The notes beneath the pieces were generated by a model. The model was not told the origin of the DNA and searched no databases. It saw only the letters and a list, made by a program, of their open reading frames with translations. A stretch of 64,000 nucleotides of DNA, taken from assembly GCF_905220365.1 (NCBI RefSeq), contig NC_061143.1, positions 7,998,001 to 8,062,000 of the forward strand. Reading direction: 5' to 3'. Made by a program: the position numbers and the translations under genes. Shown piece after piece: positions 48,282 through 60,599 of this stretch. This stretch comes from Vanessa cardui (taxonomy: Eukaryota > Arthropoda > Insecta > Lepidoptera > Nymphalidae). Each line of letters starts with the position of its first letter. Positions within the stretch are counted from its first letter, which is position 1.

Positions 48282-49369
48282 ACGATAAGAGAAATAAGTT
48301 TAAGCCTGTTACTGACGAATGTTTTAGAGTACGCTGTTGAACTCCACATCGATAGATAAACGCAGAGCAATAATAATTTAACATGTAGGTTACCTTCCAA
48401 AGATAATAATACATTTGAGAGAAATTATACACATATATTAAGAAATAGATATCTCAGTAACATATTTGAATCCATAATATTCGCTGCAGAAGTATTTTTC
48501 TTACGAAATAAGATATAACTCAACTTAATACAACTAATCAAATTACATGTTTCAATTAAATATTCCAAATTTAAATTCAAATACATTTAAATTTAAATTC
48601 AAATACATTTATTATATATATAACAAAGTAGGATTATACTTTCTTATTCCAAAAAAAAAATTGATAACATATTTTTAATAATATTTACAAATATTATTAC
48701 TACTTACCAAATACATAGGGTTAAATGATTATTTTTATAATTATTTGCTTTTATGTTATATTATAAAATAAGAAATTAGTATTATACATATATTAAGACG
48801 ATATTATTCTGTAAAGAAAGAGCTCCAGATAATGTTATACAAAATAGAGCACCTATTTGGCACGAATACAAGAACGACTAACGTAGAGCCAAAACACATT
48901 TACGAGATCTTCATTCATATTATACAACAAACAACCACTTTGTAATCAAACGTACAAAACTATCAATTAGGCGATTAATGTATTCGAATAAGTTTTGCGA
49001 ATCGATTAAAATACGCCCGATTTACATCATGAGGCCGAGTATCGAACTCCCTAATCGATGCTTTAATCAGGACCATTCGTAGAAAACCTTCGGAGCTCTG
49101 ATGAATTTTTCACATTTTGCCTGGAAATGTGTGTATCGGGTGGAGGAGCGTAGATCATCTTATAATGGTGGCGCTATAGCCGTCAAATTGATAAAAGCCG
49201 CAATCCGCGCACTTGTGGTTTAAGAAACAAACATTTTACCATTCGAATACTGTTTTTATGACATTTGATATTTTTGTCATAAATAATATAAAATACAAAG
49301 GTATCATCTTTCTTATATTTATTCAATATTATTGAATATCCACAACAATAAATTTGTGATGATACCAAA

Positions 49370-49620
49370 GAAAAATAGAGTAATGGTCATCCTGCTTGCA
49401 TGGCCAACCGGGTACAGGCCTCGAGGTTACTCTCCTTACGGGCTGGTCCTCCCCGATAAATTCAGCTACCGCGTAATTTCCTTTTGACCTGGTGGGTCAG
49501 GCTCATTTAAGCCAATTGGTTTTGGTGTCTCTTCCTTGGGTATGTCTTGTCCGGTAGTCGTCGTCGTCCTAATCGCCGCTGCCATCAAGGCCTGCGATGG
49601 GACAGATGTTAGGCGATAGT
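49370..49620 (-). other. GC-rich block with a 39-codon frame
   Basis: The minus strand of 49466-49585 reads MAAAIRTTTTTGQDIPKEET, then PKPIGLNEPDPPGQKEITR and TAG. Base composition is far from its flanks, so this is either the 5' part of a transposon or a short conserved peptide. Just left of it (49000-49200) is another GC-richer noncoding stretch. Function not recognised. Confidence 0.3.
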
Positions 49621-51394
49621 AGGAGAAAAATAGAACGGTTATTTTAGTAAGATGTAGAAAAGAAGCGACAGCGACATATACGTTCTAAATAATTATAATT
49701 CATAGTAGCCCGGTAAAATATGTTCATGGATTATTAATATAATTTTAAAGCGCCTTCAATCGCTGTAAGCTGGTATCTTACATCTGTTTAGCGCTAACTC
49801 TAAGCTAAGCATTACTATTGCAAACTTGTCCTCTTGACTATTGCTACGATGAATTATTGATGCGTACAATACTACGTGATCCATACGCTACCCTGGATTA
49901 AATATAATGGGGCACCACAATCGAAGCAATATGAAAGTACTTAACAAAATATTTAACTTTAGAATATACTCTGGTACAAATGTTATGCTATGTACACATG
50001 TAAAGGCTTTTTACAATAAGTGGGGTTATTTTAAATCGAATTTTGTAAACCGTTATGTTCTCAAATTAATGTCACTTCACATACATTATTAAGTGAACTA
50101 TTAAATACTACTGAATAAAGAGTATTACGTTATTGTTATTAATTATGATAAATGTTCATGCATTAATATTTAATATTAAATTTCGAATACACTACAAAAA
50201 TTTTTATTTAAATTTAGGTCGAAAATGTATTTAAAATTTTAGTTTAGACGCAAATAAGCATAATTTTTTTTATCTATTTTCAATATTTAAAAAAACCTTA
50301 TTAAGTTTTCGTTATGTAAACACATACACACCTTCCAATTCCACGTATAAGGTTTATATAATATTAAGCAGTAATTAAAACAATGAATGTTCTACCTCGC
50401 ATAATCTCATTCAGATTGAGAAGCGAAGCGGTTCGCATTAGCTCAGCTCGTTAACGGAAAACAAATTAATAAATTATACTCTGAGCTGATCGCTTGCTCC
50501 GTGGGAAAAGTTGTATTTAATTTATTTATATTATTTATCTAGGCTATGCTCTACGTGGACAGTGTTAATTTAAACAATTATAATATGTTATAATGATTAA
50601 GTTGCGTCTTAAATACAAAATGTTTGTTATGTTTACTAAGGAGTTTTGAATAAGGACGAAGTATTATAATCAAGTTTATATTAAGAAAAACAATGTTTTT
50701 GTTATTGTTCCATATGAACTGAATAACTCAGATGCGAGTTGACAAGCACAACTAAGTTTTATTGACTAATTTGTGTTTGTAATTAATTTTGTATGCGGAG
50801 CATCTCTACAAAACCGCATGGAATAGTAGATAAAATAAGTTCTAAATGGGAGAATTAGGTGGGATTTGACCAGAAGACCATGGGAGTAGGATATTTAGTA
50901 AAAGCTACTTTATTTCATACCTTGTGTTACGTTTTAGTTCAGGTCCATCTGATGACGGGACCTACATAGATTTGACTAATTGTGAGTCCAATAAAACTGG
51001 TACAATCCTTACAAGCTGTTGAAGTTTTCGTGGTGGTCTACAATTTTACTGGATGTCACTAATATTCCGATGTTATGTAATGATATTTTATCCAATTTAA
51101 CTTCAAATATAATTAATTTTTGCGATAATAATTGTCCCTTTGACATTTTTATTTTATAATGTTTACAGTAAATTTAGAATTATTACATTACTAAAAGAGG
51201 TTTGTTATTAAACTTTTTGCAGATAATAGAAACCATTGCGATACCAAACCAGTCGACGTTTATGTATTTGAGGTTTCAAGTTGCTTATATATTTCGAAAA
51301 CTACGCAATGTGTACTAGATAGGATCGCTAGTACGTTTGATACCGATTCATTGAATAGTAATTGACTTGACAATAGTCTTTGTCCTTCCTTGAA

Positions 51395-51498
51395 GTTAAG
51401 GTCTTTTTATACCAAATTCCATCAAATTCAGTTGAGTGGTTTGGCCGTTACATAGACAGACAGAGCTACTTTCGCATTTATTATATTAGTATAGATTT
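51395..51498 (+). repeat. Dispersed repeat (family 5) 3' end
   Basis: ACCAAATTCCATCAAATTCA, GACAGACAGAG, ACTTTCGCATTTATTATATT and AGTATAGATT. Confidence 0.6.
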
Positions 51499-51576
51499 AG
51501 TAATTTCAATGCATGTGTACATCAATGAATATATTAAGTAATTTTAATATAGTAATGCCCCGTATCAATCAAATAA

Positions 51577-51832
51577 TAAATATGAGACAACATCACATAC
51601 ATTAATTACTCTGATCCCAATGTAAGTAGCTGAAGCACTTGTGTTATGGAAATCAGAAGTAACGACGGTACCACAAACACCCAGGCCCAAGACAACATGG
51701 AAAACTAAACTAACTAACTAAACTAAATAATAACTAACTAATCTACATCGACTTGGCCGGGAATCGAACCCGGGACCTCGGAATGGCGAACCCATGAAAA
51801 CCGGTTTATACACCACTCGACCATGGAGGTCG
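51577..51832 (-). mobile_element. Second tRNA-derived SINE family
   Basis: On the minus strand, TGGTCGAGTGGTGTA matches a tRNA A box and GGTTCGATTCCCGG a B box. A body (GTTGTCTTGGGCCTGGGTG) and an AT-rich tail follow. A second copy lies at 60.1-60.35 kb. Flanking AAATAATA on both sides may be the target duplication. Confidence 0.8.
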
Positions 51833-52924
51833 TCTATTAAATAATATGTAGGTCTACATTTTTATATAATATTAGTGAAATTATAGAATACTTAAAAAAG
51901 CAGGAGATATCTATTGGTACTATATCGTTTGGTAGTCTTCAGTAAATTTAAGAAGTTACATACTTCTACTGTATATCTATAAGACCAAATAGTATAGGAC
52001 CAGTTTTCCCGCTGAATGTATTTATTTTGTTTAGTGCGGACGCCTTGCTTAGACTAAGGTGACCCGACAATACTGCCTAGTAATTTTCTTATAGATTATT
52101 GATGCAAAAATAGCCCTATCATAATATAAATAGAAAAACTAAGTATTACTTACTTTGTATAATATATAATATACATGATGCCTCTTTACAGGTTAGACAT
52201 AAATAAAACTCACGTTTTTCGCAACCCTTAATTGAGAAAAATCTCTTTAAGCAATACGTCTTAATAATTATTTTAACTAATTATAATTTCTCAAAAAATT
52301 AACAAATATGATCAATAACTCAAAACCGCTAACAAAAAACAAACATTTAATTGCCTTAAAAATATAAAAACGGCGTTAAAACTTAAGTGGTAGTCAAATG
52401 CAACGCATACGAGTCGGAAGGCAGAATACTTTACAATGTGTCAGATAAAAATGCATTAAAATGCGGTTTACGGCATAACCAACGATCGTGATAAATATTC
52501 ATGCAAATATCCATACATCCTGGATTCTTTGTAAAAAGGAAAATAAGAATGTCGATGGATTATGTGCCATTACCGGCACCTCATTGTTCTTAGTGGAGGG
52601 TTCTTTGAAACAGACCAACTATGTTTGTAACACAATTTAATTTTCCTTAGCTCCATCGAGAACCGCCTTATAACGTTTACCCTTTTTTTGGTCGTATAAT
52701 TTTAGCAATAATATGCCACACTAATATTTAGACCGATGCGATTGTTATCCACACTACTAATTCATTACTTTATATACTTATTCAGCAAAATAGAACGCTG
52801 ACATTACGAGAAATCGACTGAAAAGTATTTTTAGAAAAATTGTTTAGTTTGTTATCAAAACTTTTCGGTTGTGTCTGTAATGGTAAAATTTTGTTAACGA
52901 ACAATTCTTACTAATTTTTTTTTA

Positions 52925-53217
52925 TAGTATAGGTTGATGGATGGGCATATGGGCCACCTGATGGTAAGTGGTCACCATTACCCATAAACAATGACGCTGT
53001 AAGAAATATTAACTATTCCTTAAATCGTCAATGCGCCACCAATCTTCGTAACTAAGATATTATGTCTCTTGTGCCTGTAGTTACACTGGCTCAATCACCC
53101 TTTAAACTGGAACAAAACAATACTGAGTACTGTTTTTTGGCGGTAGAATAACTGATGAGTGGGTGGTACCTACCCAGACGGGCTTGCACAACGCCCTACC
53201 ACCAAGTAAAAGTATTT
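52925..53217 (+). repeat. Dispersed repeat (family 3), best full copy
   Basis: Runs from ATAGTATAGGTTGATGGATG through CACCTGATGGTAAGTGGTCA and GTGCCTGTAGTTACACTGGC to CACAACGCCCTACCACCAAG. Seven other copies in the window match parts of it in both orientations. Noncoding, no TIRs; a nonautonomous element common in butterfly DNA. Confidence 0.75.
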
Positions 53218-54329
53218 AAAATAACATTCATATTTAGCTCTTACATTTAAGTAGCGAAATTTCAACTAACAGCTTTTTGTAAAGCAACAAATGAACAACG
53301 CGGAAGTCACAAACAACAATTGAAATACAAATAGGAAAAGATAATAAATATAATATTATGCAAAAACCATTCGCCTCCATCGATTAAACTCCGTTTACGA
53401 TAATATCTTCACTATGAATAATGTCATCAGTTCTCGAAATAAATTTAAATATAATAAGCGTTTAATTTAAATATAATAAGTAATTATTTTATTTATAGAA
53501 AACAATTAGTTTTATGAAACGCATGTGCGCAGAAAATCACGAAGTGTTGGGTATACCTTTTAAGCCTCGGTCTGCCTTCGTTTAAAGAGTTGTAATTTAT
53601 TTCATAAGTAAATACATCGATATATTACATATTTCAATAACAAAATCCTAACATAACCTAAAAAGGTCATTGATATTTTAAGTCAATAAAAAATAGAAAT
53701 AAAATGGACTCTCTATAATGTAAATAAGCACTTCAAACTTATTCTTCAAATTATTTTAACCAAACGATGCATAATACTTAATATTAACAAGGCAAATAAT
53801 TAAGCAATTATTGACTTGTTATCACGACTATTTTATTCAAAATATTAATTCTATAAATGTACAACCCCGTTAAAGCAATTACACGTACAATAAAGATCAC
53901 CGAAAATACAAAAAAAAAGTATCATAATTATTATAATTAGGTCACATAATGCCAAGTCGAGTCCGCCGAAAACTCATTATGAATACTAAGTGGATTACCG
54001 TCAAAGAGACAGATTCCTTTAATCGTGTTAATCGAAATGAACTGATATTGAAAACAATTGACGGGGTAGCGCACGACTTGAGTACATGTTTAGTGATGAT
54101 AAATTATCGATTGTTTCTAAAAAATATCGATTAAATTAAGACTATAATTCATTTTATAGACCGAATAACAATCATTGTATTTTCTATGATTTAAGTGTTC
54201 TTGAATAGGATTTTCTATTCAATATAGTTACAACATATCATACACTGTTCATACCGAGCTAAAAATATTTGTTGTATTTTAATAGACAAAAATTTAAACC
54301 TAACGATTTTTCATCCTATAATGTTTCCT

Positions 54330-54468
54330 ATAATGTTATAACAAGATTTTCGCCCGATTCACTTGCGTTGCTTCACATCAAATTTCATCAAATTCGGGTA
54401 ATTGATTTGATAGTGAAAAGCGACAGACAGATAAATATACTCTCACGTTTATACTAATAATATAGATT
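54330..54468 (+). repeat. Dispersed repeat (family 5) copy
   Basis: TTTTCGCCCGATTCACTTGC, CATCAAATTTCATCAAATTC, GCGACAGACAGATAAATA and the end ACTAATAATATAGATT. Confidence 0.55.
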
Positions 54469-54959
54469 TATGAGTAATATATATTACAAGCATTAATGAC
54501 CAATGCTTTTTATATTCGCATTTATACATTAAACTGTTTTTATATTACTAATGGTATCAAGTACCCAACTATGACAGGTTTATGCCTAGCTCAGAAGTCA
54601 CGAACTTCCCTATTGTGATTATAAACTGTTTCCTTAAATGAATAATTTAATTTAATACAGGCTGCTATACTGATAGTTAATTAAAATTTAATATTTGATA
54701 AAAATAATTAAATTAAATCAAATAAAAAGTATCAAAATGTCTTTGAAAATATGCAAATGAAATGATTTTCATAATATTGCGATGAAATTATTAACCAAAA
54801 AGTAACAAATCACCGTTATTATTTAAATATCGAATTATATTTAATAAGAATTCTTTCAACTATAACAATCTAAATATTTAAAAAAAATACCATAAAAATA
54901 ATCGATTTTAATATTTCATTTCATAATCATCGATATAAGTTAATAACCGCTCTAGTGAT

Positions 54960-55260
54960 TTCATAAAACGCACGATTTTCATGTCCACTGCCACGTGTGC
55001 GCGGCGCAAACACGACTCAAGCTAACACCCTGAATTTCAAATCAGTTATTAAAATTATTCTTTGTTTTCACCCTTTCTAATCGCCTTTTACGCACGCTCT
55101 CTTAACACGTGCCGGACGACGGAGGTGAATTTAAATCGATATTTTAAAAATGTGATATCGATTAAAACACAAAGGGATGTTAACGGTACGGCGGCGATTG
55201 TATCGATGTTCCTTTCGGGACCGTTAGATGTCGATTGTAGCCGGCTTTTCGGTTTTTTCT
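54960..55260. promoter_or_regulatory. CpG-rich noncoding stretch with E-boxes
   Basis: CTGCCACGTGTGCGCGGCGC, AACACGTGCCGGACGACGG and GGTACGGCGGCGATTGTATC in AT-rich DNA. It also carries ATCGATAT-type DREF-like cores (AAATCGATATT, GATATCGATT). A 72-codon frame here has no protein features. Candidate enhancer or an unrecognised promoter. Confidence 0.28.
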
Positions 55261-56369
55261 TTTATGATCTCATCCTATGAAATCGAAAATTGATAAATAT
55301 ATAAAATATTTCCTGAATATATAATATGCGATAGAAATTTACCAGTCTTTTTCAGTTATTACATAATTTTTTTATGAATAGTCATGCACTTTATATTGTT
55401 TTTACAATGTATTAACCGATTACGATGATAAGATTTACGGAAACCTATCACTAGTCCGTTGTTATGTTGCCAATAAACAATATTTATATTGCCATGGTTT
55501 TGAATGGTGGGTGGAAAAAGAATTATATTTTTGCAGTGCAATGACCTATCGATGAAAATGACCGGTTACCATTACGTGCCCCATTTACTTCACCTAGCTG
55601 TTCTAAATCAATTATTTAAAAAAATCCGCTCTGGTACATTTATTCATCAACAGCGAAAAGGAACGTGTATATTAATATTTTAATTTGATGAGTTTAAGTC
55701 TAGACAAATAATTATTTCGAACATTAAGACTTTTGTCAAATATTAATGTTTATTTTTAATGTACTTTTAGGGTAATTGCTATGTTACCTCTATAATATAG
55801 ACTGCTTGCTGAATTATATTAACAACTATTATTCTCATATAAATGAACTAAAAAAAAATACAATTAGAACTCCGCAATTCGATGTTATTTAATAAAAAGA
55901 AAAGTAAACGTACTCCAAAGTTATTATTTGTTAACATTTTTTATCCAGCTCAAGCGCGCGTGCCATTTATTCTCTTATAACAAAAAAAAGTTGAGACCAC
56001 GTGCGTTGGGCGTGTTTTATCGCAATCGCAATAACGATTATGGTGATATTAATAGTCGTGAATTTACCATAAGTAGTAAAAATTTAAATCACGTCTACAT
56101 AACGTTTAACACAGCAGCGATTTGTTTTATTCTCTTTCCTTGAGAGAAATATTCAGGGGTAACTTTAGAAATTATAGAATTTTGTTAGTAACCCTGTAAG
56201 CCATTAGATACAGGATTCGGTAATATTAAGAGGTAGGAAGATTAATTTTTGTCGCAGAGGTAGCTATATATTCAATGTAATCATGTAAAATGATAGTTGA
56301 AAGCTATTTTAAGTAGAGGCTCTCCTTTCTTATAATTCACCTCAAAGGTGAAAAAAATAAAATACGGAC

Positions 56370-56440
56370 ATGAAAATTCAATAATGTTTGCCCGAGTTTG
56401 AACCCGTAATATTCGATTGAAGGCCATCTTGATTTTAATG
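56370..56440 (-). mobile_element. Possible SINE family 1 head relic
   Basis: GCCCGAGTTTGAACCCGTAA resembles the B-box area on the minus strand. The rest is decayed. Confidence 0.35.
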
Positions 56441-58560
56441 ATACTTGACTATTATTGAACACTAATATGAGAGAGGTTCAGAAATTGTCAGAAATGTTAA
56501 CTTCAGTTTTTAATAAAACAAATTAGTCATCGACGTAAAGGTACTTAAAATTAACTAAAATAATTAAATCAGTTTAATCTTGTAACAAATTTTACATTCA
56601 TATTCTTGAACGAAATAACTCAAATTTTCCATTTGAATATCCAATTCTGAATTATAAATCCAATTTTGATTAAACGACATTAATGTGTTTATTTGGAAAA
56701 CCACGAATTAAAATAGATCGTATGTTTGAAAGACTGAAAAAACCATATAATCAAAAGTAAGCTAAAGCAAGTGTTACGAGAGTAACCTTAGCCTTCGATA
56801 CGGTTTTATGACATTTGATTCTATAGCATAATTTATATCACATTATTATTGCATTATTATTAATATAGCAGGAGCTATTGAATTTACTTTATTATATACA
56901 ATTATTATTGTAATTAATTGATCAATAATTTGTAAAACTGTAATTAATATTATTTTTATGGCATAGCATTTAATACTGGCATGTAACTCTATTTCTTATT
57001 TTAAATATGATCGATCTGTCATTATAAAACAATTGGACGATAGCGGGGCATTCTAACAAAATATAGAGATATTGAAGAAGAAGATCATTGTAAAACGATG
57101 ATATTATTTTGGCCATCCCGAACTACTGAAATTACACAAGCTTAAGCAAAACATAGAATAAGCTAACAAAGCTTATTTTAAAAATAGAATAAGAGCGCCA
57201 TCCGTTCAATAAAAGGCGTATTACATGTAAAATGCATTCCACATAAACCTCAACTTAAGTAAAACGAACTCTTGTCAATAGATGGCGTTACTAAGTCGAA
57301 TGTGTATTAAAAGGTAATATCAGACACATATTACTGGGCAATGTTTACTTCAGTACATTAATCTGTTACCAGAATTGCAAAATCCAATATTTTATATTTT
57401 AAATATTGAATGAGTTCACTTATGAATTAATTTGTCATTTTCGTTATTCTTTTTGTTGTACATGTTATTTTGTAAGAGCAAAGTTAATGAAAAACGAATC
57501 GTCTGAATCCAGCTTTAAATGTACAAAAAATAAGTGATATGCGCTACTTTTAGACTTGCCACGAGGCAAATACTAATATATACTGAAGCACAATGCGAAC
57601 TTCTAGCACGTTTCAAAGTATAATAACCTTTACTACGAATAATAAATTGTTGGTTACTAGATACGTAAATAAAGTATAAGAAAGTACAAGAATATAAAAT
57701 GTTCGCTCAAGAATTCCTGTAATACCAGAAGGTCCTGGCACATAGTAGTCAAGATGAGATGTCTCAACCGATGATGCTACCCTGTACAAAACCCGCTCTA
57801 TTGAATTATAAAAGGTGACCAGTTAAATCCAAAGCCAAATTCCTACGTACTGCCCGAAAAGAAGTTATAGAGCATGAACATAATAGATTACCCAACTTAT
57901 CATAAAGTATCAAGAACAACCAGTTTCACACTATTTTATTGTCAATACCGAATATGCTCAGAGCCCACCAACAGCCACCCGAAATATTGCCTAAATATAT
58001 GTTATCAATGAAGTCATCATTTTATTTAATATTCCCTAAAATTGTATTGCTTTAAATCAAAAAATGGCTTTCAGTTGATCGATTTTTCACATATCGGACC
58101 TCAAAACAGCAATACCGTTGTATGAGTGAGTCAATTTAATTAGAGGAAAAAGATAATATAATATCTTAGTTTCCATGATTTGGCAGAGCATTAATGCAGT
58201 TTGAATTTCCATTTTAGGTTGCGATTCTATTCTGTCTTGACTTCTTACTGTAAATAGAGATAGAATAGAAATAGAAAGCCTTTTATTTCTCGCATTGAAT
58301 TAAAATTAATTATGATTTACATTTCATTATATTTTAGTTATAATATTAGTTAAATTAATAATGATGTAATCTAGTTAAAATTTATAATTGTTATTTTGTT
58401 TTAAAAAAATAATAATTGATTTAATATAATTTAAATCAAATGATAAAATCTTAATTAAAATATAAGTTAAAACATTTCTGTTACTTTTCATGCAAACATG
58501 CAAGAACCCCTCTTATGTGAGGGTGAAGGCCTCCTCCAGACTTTTCCATTTGGAAAAGTC

Positions 58561-58606
58561 AACTGGATGACAATCGCCAAAGATATATCACGATTGTCAT
58601 CCAGTT
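58561..58606. repeat. Inverted repeat with 16-bp arms
   Basis: AACTGGATGACAATCG (58561-58576) and its exact complement (58591-58606), directly preceded by a second hairpin ACTTTTCCATTTGGAAAAGT. GC-richer lead-in GAGGGTGAAGGCCTCCTCC. Possibly the end of a decayed transposon. Confidence 0.6.
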
Positions 58607-59002
58607 TTCACCAGCTATTTTTAAAATATATATTTATCTTACTGTAAACAAAAAGGCATAAATAAGGTTATTTGCATTTCCCTCAAATCGAACAAAAACC
58701 GGTATGCGATAATTAATAAAACTTATCTCGAAAATACTTGACTAATCGTTTATACATGCTGTATCGACTCACTTGATTACTTAGTATGTAGATTGTATTT
58801 GAATTTAATTATTATTGTTTGACAGTTATTTTCTCTACATATAATCAATGATCTAGTTAATTAAAAAAAGAGTTACCATTTCAATTGCACTTTACACTTT
58901 TAAGGATACAAAAATAATAGAAATTATATATAATATGTTTGTTAAAATATGTATTACATGTCAAACAATTTCGTATGTACATCTTATACGTGAAAATTTC
59001 TG

Positions 59003-59335
59003 CTGAGATGGCCCAGTGGTTAGAACGCGTGCATCTTAATCGATGATTGCGGATTCAAACCCAGGCAAGCACCACTATATATATGTGCTTAATTTGTGTT
59101 TATAATTCATCTCGTGCTCGGCGGTGAAGGAAAACATTGTGAATAAACCTGCATGTGTCCAATTTCATCGAAATCCTGCCACATGTGTATTCCTCCAACT
59201 TTTACTGTTACTTCACTGCTACTGCTACTTCATGAAAATTGATGATATGAATGATAGTGGTTAAATGACGATTCAAATGTGCTTGTAAAAGCCTACTTGA
59301 ATAAAATATATTTTAATTTGATTTGATGTTGATAT
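59003..59335 (+). mobile_element. SINE family 1 head and body joined to a LINE tail
   Basis: The SINE part (59003-59195, both promoter boxes) breaks off after the ATGTGTATTCC block. From about 59255 the sequence matches the LINE 3' end (AAATGACGATTCAAATGTGC, AAAAGCCTACTTGAATAAA). Either a nested insertion or a chimeric element. Confidence 0.7.
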
Positions 59336-59404
59336 AAATGCTTTACCGATTACCATGTATTTAGAAACATGTGTGTGATATTAAAAGATAAGGTTTTCAA
59401 TTTT

Positions 59405-59620
59405 TATCATATATGGAGACCTGACGATAATTGGTTATCACTACCCATAAACATTAGCCCTGTAAAAGTACAAGAATAGGTATTGCACGAAATAGTTAAT
59501 ATGCACTAACAACCTTAGCAGTTAAGTTAGAAGTTAAATTTATCAATGTACGAGTCAATTGTTGTTCACCCTTTAAACCAAGACACAACAATAATAAATA
59601 TTGCTATTTGGTGACAAAAA
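59405..59620 (+). repeat. Dispersed repeat (family 3), diverged
   Basis: TTGGTTATCACTACCCATAA, CACCCTTTAAACCAAGACAC and ATTGCTATTTGGTGAC follow the order of family 3. Confidence 0.6.
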
Positions 59621-60123
59621 ATCTAAAGCTTTAGCTAGCATCAAGAAAATATAAGTTTTATATTATCTATATTGCTGACATTTGCCTTTAAACAAGGCAG
59701 CTCATCACTTGTACAACTTTCAATCTATCGCAAAGCAGTGGGAACGTAATATGTGTTATGGAAGCTGGGTTATTTTGGTTTGGTATTGCTAGTATTTTTT
59801 TAATAACATTTTATACAGTCGATCTCGCTGCGGGCGTATTTGCAGAGCGTGCACTGCACGTGGGCGGTATGTATGTGTATTGTAAAAGTATGGCTTCACA
59901 TGAAGAAATATGACGATCTTTAAATTTAAGTCTATTTTCAATATTCTTCACAATGAAATTGCTATAACTTTGTTTCTTTTTAATAAAGATTTAAGTTAGT
60001 TTCCGTCTGAGACTTGATGACATGAGAGGGAAGAGAGAATAATGATACCCGTTGTACTTTTTATTATACGTCTCACAAGGTGTACGTAAAATTTCAGAAT
60101 GATCGGTTGAATAATTAAGAATA

Positions 60124-60352
60124 AATAAATATGAGACAACATCACATACATTACTCTGATCCAAATGTAAGTAGCTAAAGCACTTGTGTTATGGAAATCT
60201 GAAGTAACGACGGTACCACAAACACCCAGACCCAAGACAACATAGAAAACTAATGGTAATCTACATCGGCTCGGCCGGGAATCGAACCCGGGATCTCGGA
60301 GTGGTTCGTATGAAAACCGGTGTACACACCACTCGCCCATGGTGGTCGTCGA
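60124..60352 (-). mobile_element. Second tRNA-derived SINE family, second copy
   Basis: Matches the copy at 51577-51832 across body and tRNA head; B box complement GGGAATCGAACCCGGGATC. The 129-codon frame on the minus strand here is SINE plus flank, not a gene. Confidence 0.8.
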
Positions 60353-60599
60353 AGTTAATAAGTTATTAGTTTTCAGTTGATTCATTGAATGTGTAATATT
60401 AATATAAGCTAAATAATACTTTCACATTGAAATTGTTAAATATAATGTTAAAGTATCACCATTTCTTTACTTGTTTCCATTGACTCCTACATAAAAGAAG
60501 ATGTATACCTGAAGTCAAATAACGATTTAAAAAAAAACAGTTTTACTGTTAGTATGATCTTTATTTTTATTTTATAAATTAAATGCACCGTATTCAAAT

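Larger units (their letters stand above)
46792..60599. other. Region between dys and Kazal-like gene C
   Basis: About 14 kb without a supportable gene. It holds a TIR element, two SINE families, copies of repeat families 3 and 5 and GC-rich patches, all listed. AT-rich stretches 48.4-49.0, 49.7-51.4, 53.3-54.3 and 56.5-58.5 kb contain only short, AT-driven frames. Confidence 0.5.

Noticed and set aside
51735..51830. tRNA gene on the minus strand
   Set aside because: A and B boxes are present but no complete cloverleaf can be paired, and the segment is the head of a repeated SINE.
59996..60385. 129-codon minus-strand frame
   Set aside because: It runs through the second SINE family and its flank, including the tRNA-like head.
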